Source: Catonia carolina (lineage: Eukaryota > Arthropoda > Insecta > Hemiptera > Achilidae). From it: a stretch of DNA of 64,000 bases. The first letter of the stretch is position 1. Each line of letters opens with the position of its first letter. Positions 24,222 through 37,088 of the stretch are shown here, one piece after another. The translations under genes and the position numbers were made by a program. A model generated the notes under the pieces. It saw nothing but the letters and a program-made list of their open reading frames with translations. It had not been told where the DNA came from and made no database searches. The stretch is from contig JAQMRL010000003.1 of NCBI GenBank assembly GCA_035578175.1, forward strand, positions 22,983,419 to 23,047,418, in the 5' to 3' direction.

Positions 24222-24249
24222 ACATAATATGTTTACAAACATATTATGT
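24222..24249. repeat. 28-nt palindrome
   Basis: ACATAATATGTTT pairs with AAACATATTATGT around a 2-nt loop. It lies in a patch of overlapping inverted repeats (24170-24280) that repeats the ATAATATG and GTCCATGGAC words. Confidence 0.8.
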
Positions 24250-24479
24250 TTGTAAATTATATATTATGGTTATATCAGTCGCAACAATTTTGCTTGCTTC
24301 CTAGCAGCCGTGTCCAAAATTCATAAGAATATCATCAACTTACCTTTTTTCACTATTAAACAACGATCTTATTATAGTCAATTCAAAATAGCATGATATA
24401 AGTCTATGAATGGCGGTAGCTTTTCTGAATAAAAAGTCCCTTTTCGAAAGTAAAATTTTCCTTTTAATTATTCTTAGTG

Positions 24480-25330
24480 CAATTCTTATTATTCTAAGTG
24501 GTAGCTCATTACAAGATACCCTCTGTTTTTTTATTCCATTTAAGTAATACTATCATGCTATTTCGAATGGACTATACGACGTATATTATTGATACGAATC
24601 AAGAAATTACTGAGGTCTCCACGTATGATAGATTTTCGTATGTAGTAGGAACTACTTGTGATTAAACGTAAAAATTTGTTTTAAAAAGTTTGTATCTTTT
24701 TAATTTGATTTTTTGCCAAACCGTAGATCAAAGCTCCTTACATCCACATTGGAGGAATAAGTAATTGTAACAATTTAGTGCTGTTTTAATAGGTAACTGT
24801 GATCTACATTGGAGTAGAGAGCACAAAATTATTTTACCAGTGATTCAGCGAAATACGTTGTTCTCGTGTATGGTGGTTCCATGTCAGGCTACTGTCTAGT
24901 ATAAGGCCTAAATACTTAAATGTTTCTGTCTGTGATACTAAGTATTATCATAGTATAAAAAAGTTTTCTGACAAAGTGTAAACGAAATGTAGTGTGATTT
25001 TTGTTCATTAAATTTAATTTTTCATAGTTTACACCACTGACAAATGAAGAAAATGTTGTAGCTGTTAAATAATCCGGAACAGTTGGGAAATCAGATGTGT
25101 GCAGAGTGCAGAGAAGTAGATCCAAAACGGAACCCTGTGGGAAGTAAGCAATTTAATTCAAAATGATAACTTAAGAGAAAATCTTTTACCATTTTTTGTA
25201 CGCTTTGGGCTGGATTCCCAGGCATCTGAAATGATGCCTTGAATTAGTGCATTGTGTAGTGAATTTAAAAATTAGAATTATTTTCGGAATCTGCATATCA
25301 AGCTTCCCAAGTTTACCTACTACAAGAGTG
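24480..25330 (-). pseudogene. Decayed Jockey-clade ORF2 fragment
   Basis: Minus-strand translation gives PQGSVLDLLLCTLHTSDFP (RT motif B, about 25155-25095; compare PQGSVLGPVLYTIYTSDLP in the intact copy at 39.2 kb). Downstream are KYLGLILDSSLTWNHHTREQ (about 24920-24860) and ALIYGLAKNQIKKIQT (about 24745-24690). Stops and frameshifts separate the blocks, and the FADD box is not legible. It is an old Jockey copy, nearly tail-to-head with the next fragment in the opposite orientation. Confidence 0.75.
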
Positions 25331-25439
25331 GTTATTCGAGTGGACTAATTTACAGAAATCTGTTCAAGTAACATTCAATTTACGATGAAGTACTTGTCTA
25401 CCAGTATTTTAAAATAAATTTAATTTATACTTCACGAGA

Positions 25440-25880
25440 TACAAAAATGAAGTATTTAGGAATTTTCCTTGTTAGCAAATTCACCTGGGGTCCACCTATA
25501 AAACCAAAGCGCCGACAACTTTCCGAAACTTAAAATTTTTATCGTGTTTTGTTTTAAAACCAAAGTTTTCATTAAAACAGAAACTAAGTCTTTCGTATAT
25601 TAGAGTATATGGCTTGCAAATATTTTGCCCTGCAATGTAAAGCCACATTAAATTCTTTTAGACCTTTCAAACAAAGTTTTGTAACTTGCTATTTGTGTAC
25701 CATCTTATATCAGTAATCAGACCTCAAAATTCCATTCATAACATATGATCTATCATAATTTTACTGCACGCAACTCTACAACAAATTATGCAACAATTAC
25801 AACTTTTTAATACAGGATTTAACTCATAGAAGTGTTCCGGAGGCAGGAAGACTGAAACGACAGTGGAATAGGGATCTTCT
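25440..25880 (+). pseudogene. Decayed Jockey-clade ORF2 C-terminal fragment
   Basis: The plus strand reads MKYLGIFLVSKFTWGPPIK (about 25447), then in shifted frames VYGLQIFCPAM (about 25608), QNSIHNI (about 25728) and RRQWNRDLL-like text (about 25855). The order and spacing match the Jockey YLG...TYG...W...LP region. Many stops. It is opposite in strand to the copy at 24480-25330. Confidence 0.6.
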
Positions 25881-27263
25881 GTATATGTAGCATAGCATAC
25901 ATTCACATAAAAATTATATAGAAAATGACATTGTGTGATGTAAAGACTGAATTCCTACAAAATTCCTGGAGCGTAGATTATCAATTCAAGAATTTAATTC
26001 ATTGGGAATTGATGTAGGCCCCTACTTAATTCATAATGCATGTCCAATTTATTTTCTTTACATTAAACATTTGTTAATTGTCCAGAATTATATAGTTTCA
26101 AGTTTTTGAAATAAATGTTTACAAGTTACAAAATTATTTGTGTCTATCGTTCTTAGGTTGGTTTTAAGAAAAACCAATATTTTCTTTCTCTAAAGTATAT
26201 ATTACTATTTTGTTAATAAATTATAGTTAACAAGACTATGATTAATGTAAATCAATTGTACATAGGGTAAGAAAAATGTTGGAAAATAAATTGGGATATA
26301 AGAGACATACTCTAAATTTTAACAGATTAGATAAAATTAGATTAGATTAAGATCTGGGTTGCCTTCCAATCGTGTTTGAACTGATCCGGGACTGTAGATG
26401 GAGGTAGCCCTCCCTTTCTCCTTACATCAACCTTCTCTTTTATAGTACACTTAACGCAACTCCTCTTCCATTTTAGGGTGAAGTAACCCCATCTATATTT
26501 TTAAAATTGTTCCCCTATCTTCGTTTTCTTTTTGTCTCGACCTAAAAAGGGAATATTCAAGTTATTACCAGTATCGGAGGAAATTGATCGTGTTCCTTCA
26601 TATCTTATTCAAATAATAAAAATCACCGCTTTTAAATTTTTCTAATAATATTTAACTTTATTAAAATATATATATAGGAAATTAAATATTGAACACTTTT
26701 TTTATAGAATAGTGTTAAAGGTTCTTTTAAACCGTTAATTTTTATATTACATTACGTAATTATAAGAATGTGCAGTATCTATTTATTCTTTTAGTTATAA
26801 TTTATTACTTTTAATTTTTTTACGTTTTGGTTCTTTTAACAGATCGTTAATATCAGTCTCTTATTTATAAGCTAGATTTTCCACTTTATTCCCTTAAGTA
26901 TCCACTCGTAATGATACCAATTACCGTAATCCTCAGTACTTTTTAATTAAATACACTGAAAGTGTATATGTATGATTAAATATCACTTTTACGTTGCCTT
27001 TATATTTATGCTGAATATTTCTTTGTAGATTATTTCATTCAGTTTTACTACTAGGTAATTAGTACAACTAAAAGGGTGCTCCAGAAGATGTAAACACTAT
27101 GTTAAACTTTAATTTAATTTTTGTAATAGTAATGGTTTAAGTTCATCTTGCCTCTACGTGATCGGCGTTTAAGTTTTTGTTGCAAATAAATAGGGAAAAT
27201 TAAGATTGCGTAATAACGGATTATTTTGATTCTAAAGTTTTTCTCTGAATCTACGATACAATA
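25881..27263. other. Gene-free AT-rich stretch
   Basis: No feature was recognised between the Jockey remnant and the SINE-B target-site duplication. Confidence 0.45.
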
Positions 27264-27273
27264 TTCGAAATAT

Positions 27274-27666
27274 TGTTGTTATTTAGGTCATAAGCCGAAA
27301 GGCAGGTTTGAACCTCTAGATGTTTTACTAAGTAGAACAAGGAGTGAGGTAGTTTACAATTACCTTCCTCACTGAGTTAAAAAGTATACTTATCAGCATG
27401 CCAGGCCGTTTGAAAAGTACGCATTTTCCACCCTGCAATTGACACCTTCACTTCATTCGCCACGGGGTTTGGCTGTGTAATGAAATTCATTATTTTCAGA
27501 GGAGATAACTCTGACTTGTCTTTTGCTCCTTTACCTCTTCTGTTCTTGAACACTTCAGTCATTTAATTGCCTGACCATGTGATAAGAAACAGAATTTTTT
27601 TGTAGCCCTGTATTTAATACATTAAGTGCAACTAATTTAACTTTCTACCTGTCTGTTATGGGTAGT
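27274..27666 (-). mobile_element. SINE-B copy with 10-bp TSDs
   Basis: Flanked by perfect TTCGAAATAT repeats at 27264-27273 and 27667-27676. Minus orientation, with a diverged body. The internal frame keeps its reading from 27562 through the middle of the element, with one stop at about 27380, and continues to the (AAC)n tail. Confidence 0.9.
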
Positions 27667-28549
27667 TTCGAAATATATGATTGACGTAATGTAAGTGAGT
27701 ATATTGGGATTCTGATGAATGAATAAATTAGAGAATTAAGTAGTAGCCGGAAGAATTTACTTTGGAAAAGCTATTTTTATAAAAAGGTTAATACTTTGCT
27801 GCAGCATGTGTATCTGTTGGAAGTTAAAACTTAAATAAATAGTTATTATATAAATTTTATATGCTGTACGTACATAGAAACGTATCCAGCGGAGGTCAGA
27901 GGGTGGTATCTGCCCCCCAAAATTTTTACATTTGTTCCTAAAATATACTCAAGAGGGTGTAAAAATATCCTTGTTCAGTTGGAATCATTAATATTTTATA
28001 ATCACATTGTCTGACCTGTACTTTCCATCGGGTGTATACAATGGACAAATGTTTTAAAACAAAAGACGCAGGTACACATTATAAAATATGCAGATATTAC
28101 AAAAATGTTATTGGTTAAATCCCTTATTGCTTTTGTTAGGCCTACCTTCTCGCCATTGAATATTGAAATAAAATTGTCCATTATACTATTGTTTCAATGA
28201 TCAATATACGCATGCATTGTTTCTCATATATTTAAAAAAAATTAAAGCTTGTTATATTTTTTGGAATTATCTAATTGTGACATATTTCGCAATAATTTTA
28301 AAACTATTATCATTAAAAATATTGTATTTTTATTTATGCAGAAGAGTCAAAATTAACATAAAAACAAAAATATAGACAAAAAATGTCAAAATCAAGAACT
28401 TTTTAAACACACTGATTACGTCTCAGTTTGTAGGCCTACATATTTCGACATTCCTAAGTCTGCATTGTGTGCAAAGAATTTTTAAAAATATTTAAATATA
28501 TTATATCAAAAGAAGTTTTTATGACACTAAGCAATAGATCTAAGGTGTC
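27667..28549. other. Gene-free AT-rich stretch
   Basis: No recognised coding signal or repeat. Confidence 0.45.
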
Positions 28550-28805
28550 GAATAAAATGTCTTAAAGAAGTCAGAAAGGATATTGAGAAAATCGGAATAA
28601 ACCAAGAGAAATCAATAATCCAAAATCAGACAACTAATTACGGACTTTCTGGCTTCCATGAAGAGCAAAATCCGAACACCGAATGGACAAAAGAAAGAAG
28701 AAAAGCCTACAGTGAACGAATGCTGAGAATTTGAGCGGAAAAAACGGCTTTCAGAAACGTCTAAAGTCACCTCACCTGGTTTAAAATTGACCTTATACGT
28801 CAAAA
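28550..28805 (+). pseudogene. LINE C-terminal tail fragment (family shared with 37.9 and 53.6 kb)
   Basis: This plus-strand segment aligns along its length with 53585-53815 (plus) and 37890-38128 (minus). Its best frame reads GFHEEQNPNTEWTKERRKAYSERMLRI, which resembles the charged ERRKxxSERM tail of RTE-like LINE proteins. No RT motif is present and a stop breaks the tail. Three independent copies of the same 230-bp piece suggest preferential retention of a LINE 3' end. Confidence 0.6.
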
Positions 28806-28831
28806 ATTGATTAATATCTGTGCGTGTTTAT

Positions 28832-28888
28832 ATCTGCGATATTTTATTTTAAATATATTAAATTTATTTTACATAAAATATCGCAGAT
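28832..28888. repeat. Perfect 16-bp stem hairpin
   Basis: ATCTGCGATATTTTAT (28832-28847) is exactly complementary to 28873-28888, around a 25-nt AT-only loop. The right-hand unit continues into a second ATTTTATTTTGA word, so part of it is also directly repeated. Confidence 0.85.
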
Positions 28889-28932
28889 ATTTTATTTTGA
28901 CCCCCGACAAAGTTCTGGGTGCGTGCCTAGTA

Positions 28933-29509
28933 TATATAAGCGGGTTTGATCTACAGCTCCAGCCGCTTCTCGCATCCCATCTGCCATCTCTCTCGGTTCA
29001 TCCAGTCCCCCTCCACAAGATTTCTATTCCTCATATCGGAATACACCTGCTTGTTCCACAGTTCGGGCGGTCTTCCTCTTCTTCTTCTTCCAGGTGGATC
29101 CCAATTCAGCATTCTCTTGGGCCACCTTTCATCTCTCATCCTCTATGTATGTCCCAACCATATAAGGCGCTTCTTCTCAATTTGCTCCACTGTTGTATCC
29201 ATTTTCCCCATTCTGTTCCTTTTCTCCGAATTTTGTACTCGATCCATCCTTGAAACACAACTACTCCGGCGCAAGAAATCCATCTCCACAGCATTTATTC
29301 TTTGCCTGTCTCTTTTGGTCAATTACCATGTTTCAGAGCCATAGAACAATATACTCTGTACAATGGAATGATAGATTTTAATTTTCGTACATTTTTTTAT
29401 ATTTGTAGACCAGAGTATGGAGTTTAATGTTTGTGTCGCCTGCCTGGCCTGTCCAATTCTACTTGTGATTTCTCTTTTTGAATATGCTGCCCAGGTATTT
29501 AATACCTGG
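28933..29509 (-). mobile_element. 5'-truncated LINE copy with 12-bp TSDs
   Basis: Flanked by perfect GCGTGCCTAGTA repeats at 28921-28932 and 29510-29521. On the minus strand the clearest frame (29139-28951) reads RDERWPKRMLNWDPPGRRRRGRPPELW and later EGDWMNRERWQMGCEK. This corresponds closely to RWPKRMLSYVPTNRRKKGRPRKTW and EGDWEDRREWRLKCGK in the LINE at 41757-42300, so both are the same broad family. Earlier codons are frame-shifted. The tail next to the left TSD is a short TATATA run. Confidence 0.88.
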
Positions 29510-29521
29510 GCGTGCCTAGTA

Positions 29522-31377
29522 CAAGATCAAAAAAATAAGATAGCTCGTTTTTAATTATTTGTTTTTATTTCTGAAGTGAAATTATGAACAAATTCCTTTG
29601 CTTAATTTTTAACTAAAAGTTATATTTTTTTATCAACGACCTATTAAACGAAATTAGTTTACAGTAATCATGCACGCACTTGTAATTTTGTGTAAATTTT
29701 CATTGTACATAGGTTTTTATTCTTTAGGTAAACCTATTACTTTTTTGGGCATAAAAGTAAGTAAAAGATTTTAAAACTAAAGTATTTTCTCAAAAATATC
29801 TTCAACGATATTTTCTAATTATTTTAAGTTTTTTGTGTTGTAAAGAGTTACTCACGGGGGAGACAGCAGCTTTATTTTTTCGGATTGAGTCAATCTAAAA
29901 TTGTAGCCTCTACTTCTATCTGAATTGATTCATACCCAGCGAAAAAACTATTTATTTTATTCCCTTAGGGAATCCAGTAAGTATTCTTTAAGTATTTGAG
30001 TAATATTCGTTATTTTATTTGTAAAGCTGAGGCGTAATAACAACCCCTTTGCTATTAGTCTAATAACTAAGGGGAACTATGTTACAGAAGATTTAATTGC
30101 AACTGAAATGTAACGCTAGTGTTACGTGTTAGTGCGTTGATTTGCATACAGAAATAAAGTGTGAACATATAAAGAGACAATGGTGGTTTTATTCTTGGCT
30201 TGTGTAGTGGTTTCAAGGGGGTCCCGTTTCGAGTAAAGCTCTTTAAATAGGTCTCTTTGTTTTTAAGAGGCTTGCAATACAAGGAGGATGAGTCCTTTTT
30301 GGATAAACCAAGCAATTTCCTCTTTAAATGGAAGTCCATCCTGGAAGGTTAACTATATGCACAAAACCGCTTCACTAATGGAATTCCGACCATAACCATT
30401 CTCAACCTTTATACCCGAAACCACCCACTCAAAAACCACTCACCAATGCCACTACCCAAATCGTCTTTCTTTCCCTTTTGGATTCAAGTCTAACCCTTTT
30501 GTGTTATCGGAAACATCTTTGACAAGGAAACCCTAGTTAGAAATTCTAAAAAAATTTATATTACAGCTCTTACATATTCTTCCACAAAAATTTATTCCAA
30601 ACTTGATACGAAAAGCAACAATTTTATCATAAGTCATTATTGTACAGGTATTTATAAACAAAATATAATAGGTTAGTTTTCATATAAAATTATAACAATT
30701 TGGAAACGTCAGAAGGCCCACTGGCTCACCTAAAATCTCTATTAGTTAGTCTATGTATAATTTTTGTAAGTAGTAAATTTCAAGTTTATTAATTGTTACT
30801 GTAATTATAATTAGTTTGTTATTTATTATAAGTAATTTAATTGTAATTTACTTGTAGATTTTAGTCACTTTATTAATTGTAATTTTCAATTGTAATAAAT
30901 ACTTGAATTTTAAATGATAGTGTATAATTATTTAATTTACCCGGATTTCGAAGCGGACCTTAGAGATAAGTATCACAATATTTTGTAAAAATAAGAATTG
31001 TATTCGTATTGAATTTTTCTTAAATGTTAGCCGTAATTGATGAACGAATGTTTTTTACGATGATTGTAAAGATTTTTAAAAATTCCATAATATGGATCCA
31101 TATTAGGTTGTGTATCATCTACAAGCACGCGCTACCAGTTCATGTGGAAGAATAAGAACTCAGTGAAGTTTGTTGGAACTGTGTTAGACAAAGCAAAAGG
31201 AAGCTCACACCTGACCTTGGCTCTTATTAGATAGATCTCATCCGCAAGGATTCGTTGGTTCTGGTGTAGTTTAAAATGTTTCGTACATTCTAACAGTCTC
31301 CTAAAAATTTTTGTTTTTAATCATATTCACCCGTTGTTATCCGTCTGTGAATTAATTTTTCTACGTTTTACGACCAT
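29522..31377. other. Gene-free stretch
   Basis: Small open frames only, such as 30082-30339 minus, with no recognised domain. About 30350-30540 is richer in C but unassigned. Confidence 0.45.
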
Positions 31378-31388
31378 ACGTGACATCA

Positions 31389-31820
31389 TTAGCATTAGAC
31401 ATGACATCATTAGCATTATACGGAAGTGAAACGTGGATGATAGGGGCTGTAGAAAAGAAGAGGATAAAAGCTTTTGAAGTGTGGTGTTATAGGAAAATGT
31501 TAAAGATTAGGTGGGTGGACAAAATAAGTAATTTAGAGGTTCTTAGGCGAGTGGATGAAAAAAGAAGTATATGGAAGCATCTTACCAAAAGAAGGGATAG
31601 GCTAGTGGGGCATATCCTAAGACATCCAGGTATTGGGCTATTAATAATGGAGGGTAATATTGAGGGAGTAAATTGTAGAGGGAGGCAAAGATTAGAATAT
31701 ATAAAGCAAATTACAAAAGATGTAGGGTGTTACAGGTATGTAGATATGAAACGACTTACGCAAGATAGAACAGGTTGGAGAACTGCATCAAACCAGTCGA
31801 GAGACTGATGACAAAAAAAA
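31389..31820 (+). mobile_element. 5'-truncated RTE-like LINE copy with 11-bp TSDs
   Basis: Flanked by ACGTGACATCA at 31378-31388 and 31821-31831, with an A-rich tail just before the right TSD. The first 40 bp hold a 17-bp word (TGACATCATTAGCATTA) twice, at 31381 and 31402, so part of the target was duplicated at the 5' junction. Only the C-terminal region is present. Confidence 0.87.
31416..31808 (+). pseudogene. RTE-like LINE C-terminal frame
   Basis: The uninterrupted frame begins LYGSETWMIGAVEKKRIKAFE, passes through RRDRLVGHILRHPG and the GRQRLEYIKQITKDVG segment, and ends WRTASNQSRD. These are the regular landmarks of the post-RT C-terminus in one insect RTE-like subfamily. The RT and endonuclease are missing. 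The preceding ATG codons come from the target duplication, so it has no native start. No frameshift is visible, consistent with a young copy. Confidence 0.85.
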
Positions 31821-31831
31821 ACGTGACATCA

Positions 31832-34794
31832 AAGTGCATCAGCTTATTTGTCTTCAATTTTGGATCCCAGTTAATTAAATTATTCTTAAATATTAAATAA
31901 ATGTTTATACTTAAATAGATTTGTTGTGTTGAATAAAGTGGAACATCATTGCGAGTGAAAGTTACTGGCGTTAATTTTGTAATTTGTTGATATTTCTTAA
32001 AAGTTATTTTAAAACAAAAACAATATATAACAAAATGTTACTGTTATATTGTAAGTTAGTTACTTGGAAGAGTTTTGTTTATATTGTATATGGGCCTATT
32101 TAGTAAAAAGAAACAATAAAATTGAATTGTTTAATAATGATTTTTTGAAAAGATAAGAAAGAAAGGGTAGGATAGAAAAACAGCAGAGAACTTTTGTTAA
32201 ATATAAGAAAGTTACAACATTTCAAGTTAGGGCACACCGTGAAGATATATTTTACGAGTTTGAGAGATTTGATGGTGTAGCGGTTAGAAAGAGAAGGTTT
32301 TAGTGGAGGGAGTAAGAGGGGCGTGAAATTGTGCGTACCAACCAACCGGTTCTCCCATTTTCCATTTTGCACTTTCTCCGACACAAATTAGAATATTCAG
32401 ATTTGAAGATCAATAGAGGAAGCAATGCTTAACTCCGACTCAACTGTTCCCTTAAAAGAGAGAATATCTCGGAATAAATGTGTTAGAGAAGGAAAATAAA
32501 TCGTCGTACAACCAGTGGAAAAGAGAAAGAAATATTTGCATATACGACTTAAGCCTGACTCAAAATCTCCCCCTTCCGTCTCACTCCTTCAATGATTGCC
32601 ACTGCCAATTATATAACATAAAATTAAGTCAACTTGGCGGAAATAATTTAAAGCAGAAACGTTTAATAAAATGAATTATTCATAATCATTTGAATTACAT
32701 GACGGCTCTTTCATTTCAAAATACCTTTTCATTTGGCCATCAATTTATAATTTTTCTTTGTTTCTTAATGGCTAAATCACGTGGAATGTTCACAATTTGT
32801 TGTTGCAAAAATTTTTGTTAGTATCATTATAAAGAAATAATATTGATAGCTTCGTTTATGTTTCCGCAGTTACTTTTTTAACTGTTAATTTGATCTAATT
32901 GACTGGTAAATACTGAATAATTTCTTCAGATATTTTCCAATTTTTCAGAAGTTTTTCAAGAATTGAAGGCTGTTAGCTGCGTTAATAATAGGAACTCATT
33001 AACCACTGGGTTATTTAGCTTCACCAAGGAAAATCATGTGCATGAAAATCTTTCAAGTTCAACCATTCCGTTTCTTTTTATTTTATCAAATTTTTTGTAG
33101 TAATATTTATGATGTAGAATTAAATGTAATTTTTTAAATAAAACCTACTATTACTTTATTACAATACATTAATTTTCTTTCAAAATGAAGTAATTAAGAT
33201 GGAAAAAGTGAAAATCTAGACGAAGTCAAACACCCATCGATCTTTGACTACTATCATTTTTAAAGAAAAAAATCTGGTATGAAACACTCACATGACTTTT
33301 CTTGTCGTTGCAAATAGTAATTAATATAACCTATGTTTAATCTAATGAAAAATGAAAAACATAACCTAATTTTAATCACGAGTGAATGACGCAAAATAAA
33401 AATCAACCTCTGTAGAACTTAAGAATACAAAAAATCACTAACTGACGCTAAACTAAGCCCATTTTTCACCGATTTTGATGAAAAAATACAGAAAATCACA
33501 ATTGACGTTAAAGTACACTTTAGGAACCTAAAATATATTAAACTAAATAAGTTTGAATTCATTATTAATTTTTACAATTTTGTGTCTTCTTGTGAATTTT
33601 GCTGATCGAATTGTGTAATACAGAATTCGTATATTTTACATGAATAATGACTGGTTTCATTCTGTAGAGGTTTTGCAAACTTGTATACATTTTGAGGGGT
33701 CGTAATTACCTCTTCCAGTTGAAATGCAGTGTACTTTATTTTAGTATGTCTGGTAACATAAAAAAATAACCCAGAGTGTACACCAAAACTTTGATATAAA
33801 ATATATTATTAGTATCATTAATATCTGTTATTTCTTCTTTTACAAAAATGCTTCGATCCTGTATTTGAATAAACCGAACTACTTTTGTAGCCTTGACTGT
33901 TTAAAGTACAAATTCTTAGATTCTCCACCATGCTTTAATAACTAGAGATAAAACCAAATTTAAGCTAAACAATAATATTTAAAAAAAGTTAACGAGAAAA
34001 TATTTCTTGCTTTCAACATAAATATAAACTTTTAAATATCATTAGAATTTTTTGTCAATTTACATTTTGGCACCTAAAATCGGAGTTTGAAATACATTTG
34101 TGAATTGGCATCACAATTTTTATTAAAAAAAAATTGAATAACTTTTTTATTACGATTGTAATCACAAGAAACTTTTTCTTGGGTTGTTATTACTTTTTCT
34201 TGTATATTAATTGTTAAATTTAAACTTGAAGAAAAAGGTACTGTAAAATTTGTGTAAAATTCTACTCAGATTTTAATCTTTAATATTTTTTTAAACTAAT
34301 ATTAAACCCACTGTACTGCATTAAGCTTCATTTACCTATACATTAAGAAAATAAAGTTTTTACTTTGAAGAACTAAAAGGAGAAAAAGTTAAACTTTTAA
34401 TATTTCAAACAATCTCCCCTTCTAGACTATGGTATAAAGTAGAGTAAATGAAAATATAGTCAAAAACTTTTAACTTTTTCTTCCGTCGTCTTTTCCTTTG
34501 TAATGTTTATCATAAATTTTATAAATATAATGTACTAACAAAGTTTTTTTTATCTTTAAAAAACACATCGTTAAATAACTATTAAATAAAAATTAAGATA
34601 TGGGTAGTAATGCTTGAATGTAATTTAAATAAATTAACTTTAAATATTTCTTTTACTTCAAAAAGATTTTGAGTCCAGAACGTTTATAAGTAAAGACTTA
34701 TACGCAGACGATTCAGAAATTTTATTTCAGTGTAGTTCTGCAATGTTATCTGCAACTTACTGCAGCTTTCAACTTCCCAATATTTTTCATCAGT

Positions 34795-34796
<2 letters not shown>
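31832..34796. other. Gene-free AT-rich stretch
   Basis: No convincing coding region. A plus-strand YADDSEILF-like translation at about 34695-34725 could be chance or a tiny RT remnant. An A-box-like TGGTGTAGCGG at about 32273 lacks a partner B box. Confidence 0.4.

Positions 34797-34834
<38 letters not shown>
34797..34834. repeat. (AT)n microsatellite
   Basis: About 19 AT units, followed by a more irregular TATATA region to about 34890. Confidence 0.95.
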
Positions 34835-34837
<3 letters not shown>

Positions 34838-34938
34838 ATAAAGTCTATAAAGTATATTATATAAAGTTTATATTTATATATATATATAAAGTCACTTTTC
34901 AGCAATTTATTCCCACAGCATTTACTTCTCACACTACC

Positions 34939-35830
34939 TTACCAGTTGAAATCCAAATTATAAAAGTGCTCATCTATATAACTAGGGAGGAACCTCTGCC
35001 TATGCTCTTTAAAAGCTCTCCATTCCAAAAGAAAATGACACAGAATATCCCCACAGTCTGTCTCCCCACAGTCACATAACTTGCACACACTTTCTGGATC
35101 GAATTCATATTTGTCACATTGGTAAACAAGCCTAAATCTCCTATCACTTGATGAAAGACGCATTTGGGCTAAAATTCTGAGTTTTTCTATGTGACAATTA
35201 AAATTAAAATATAGCTCTCCAGAGCTGCTATAACTAGACAGCAATCTAAAATGTAAACTAAATTAAGAATTCAAAATAGAATTTACGTCCTTATTAAACA
35301 GATGATTTGCTTTCTGCCTTTTAACAAAATTAGTATCGCAAGTTAGAAGATATTCAGATCCAATCAAATATAAATTCTGTTTTAAACAAGCATACCAGTT
35401 AAAAGATAACCTAAACTCACCATCCATCTGTATCAGTCTACAAAACAAATTCTGGGTAGTCTGTCTTCATCCATTGATAACAGCTTTATCAACCAATTAA
35501 CAATTCTCTTAAAGATTTTAAGAGAGGTATGTATTCTTCCAGATTCCATACGAACATAAGCACTAGGAGTATTGATTGGTAATTTCAATAATCTTTTATA
35601 AAATAACAACTGCCTTCTTTCAATTTGATTTGCATACATACCTCCCCATATTTCTGCCAAGTAAAGCAGTATACTCTCAGCCAAAGCATCGAACAAATTC
35701 CCCTTAGCATTCCAGACATCCGACTTAACACCTCTTAAAATGCTCAACACTGAAGAACTAGCTAACATACCTATTATATATAAAACTAACTTCTGTTGAA
35801 AACAGGAATATTGTTTACATCAGTGTGAAT
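34939..35830 (-). pseudogene. Decayed LINE RT C-terminal region with CCHC-like tail
   Basis: Three minus-strand frames follow each other. About 35830-35433 contains LFDALAESILLYLAEIWGG, then RRQLLFYKRLLKLPINTPSAY and RMESGR. 35448-35263 contains FNWYACLKQNLYLIGS. 35244-34939 contains CKLCDCGETDCGDILCHFLLEWRAF, a cysteine- and histidine-rich motif found at the end of many LINE proteins (usually CxxC...HFLxxC). At least two frameshifts or stops separate them, so the copy is inactive. It is clearly distinct from the Jockey and RTE-like copies elsewhere in the window. No TSD was found. Confidence 0.75.
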
Positions 35831-36096
35831 TACCATTGTAATGAGAAAATTCGACCAGATGATAACAGAATATGTTGTGTTACAAAAGTAGGTTTTGTGT
35901 TGTACGAGCTCTTTGAGGTTTGAAAGTTTTACGTAACTTATTTTGCATAAATTTTTTGTGACGTTAACTTTTTGTTAACGATCCCGTAAACGATTTTCAA
36001 AAATTTTTGAAATGCTTGTTGTATTTCAAAGTGGTAGTATACCGTACCTGACATCTGCATAATACGTACAATACATTGTATCTATTCAATAGAATA
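35831..36096. other. Gene-free stretch
   Basis: AT-rich sequence with no feature recognised. Confidence 0.4.
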
Positions 36097-36242
36097 GATT
36101 GCCTATTTATGAATATAGATTCATATAGGCAAGAAAAAGTAAAATTTCTAGGCCTACAAGAACAAAAAAACAAAACATTTTAAAATGCATGTCGTATGAA
36201 TATAGATTCATATAGGCAAGAAGAAGTAAAAATTCTAGTTCT
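36097..36242. repeat. Duplicated GATTCATATAGGCAAG unit
   Basis: TATGAATATAGATTCATATAGGCAAG followed by AAGTAAAA and TTCTAG occurs at about 36110-36160 and again at 36197-36240. The first copy also forms a hairpin with an upstream TTGCCTAT. The same palindromic word starts the repeats at 9858 and 37092. Confidence 0.75.
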
Positions 36243-36931
36243 TAAACAAATGTGGAGTATTTAATGACGTAGTTAATTAATTTATATATAGTACCCCGAA
36301 GAAATAATTCTAAGAGTGATTAGAAGCAGAAGGTTCTTAGAGAAGAATGCCCCATAAATACTATACAAAAATATTTCCATAAACTCTCTGATAAAATAAG
36401 TAATACATAATTTTAAAAAATGTGTTGCTTTTTTAATGCTTGAATTTTTCTTCTTTACTTGACTCAATAAAAAGAATGTAGACTAACTGCTATCAGGTGG
36501 GTTATAGCTGGGCAAGGTGGGCAACTTGAATCGTTGAACCCTTTAGGCTGTTTTTCAATGGAAGAGGTTAAACATTATTTACATACTATACTGACTTCAA
36601 AGTAACTTAACTTAACCCAACTTACTTCTTTATCTTTAAAAAGGTCTACTCTTCTCTTCTCGTTACTTCTCTTTACTACTATTAGTCGCAACTTTTACCC
36701 TTTTAGCAACCGACATACGTTTGTTCAGTTCTCTTCTCTTCTCAGTATGCAATTCAAATTACGTAAATGTCCTAAGGTTCTGCCGGACTGACTTTCAAAT
36801 AGATATTGCTATAATAAAATTCTTTTAAGAATTTAAATTTCAAATATTTATATATTTAAATTTCACGTATGATGAATATTTTATTAGCTTGTAGACTATT
36901 TTATAGACTGCGAAGTTAAAATAATTCAACG

Positions 36932-36977
<46 letters not shown>
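36932..36977. repeat. (ATT)n microsatellite
   Basis: About 15 ATT units. Confidence 0.95.
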
Positions 36978-36978
<1 letters not shown>

Positions 36979-37088
36979 GAAATCTTTTAATATTTTTTTT
37001 TTGATAAAACTTACATATAAGTTATATTCTTATTTAAAAAGAAATTTTGCAATAAAATAGTTTTCCAGTGTATTTTACATTTTTACTA

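Noticed and set aside
28807..29344. 148- and 132-codon plus-strand frames
   Set aside because: They are antisense to the LINE copy at 28933-29509 or run through a hairpin; the minus strand carries the recognisable GRRRRGRP tail.
32265..32290. Perfect Pol III A box (TGGTGTAGCGG)
   Set aside because: No B box at tRNA or SINE spacing and no tRNA fold.
34690..34725. YADDSEILF translation resembling RT motif C
   Set aside because: An isolated nine-residue match with no motif A or B in any nearby frame; chance cannot be excluded.
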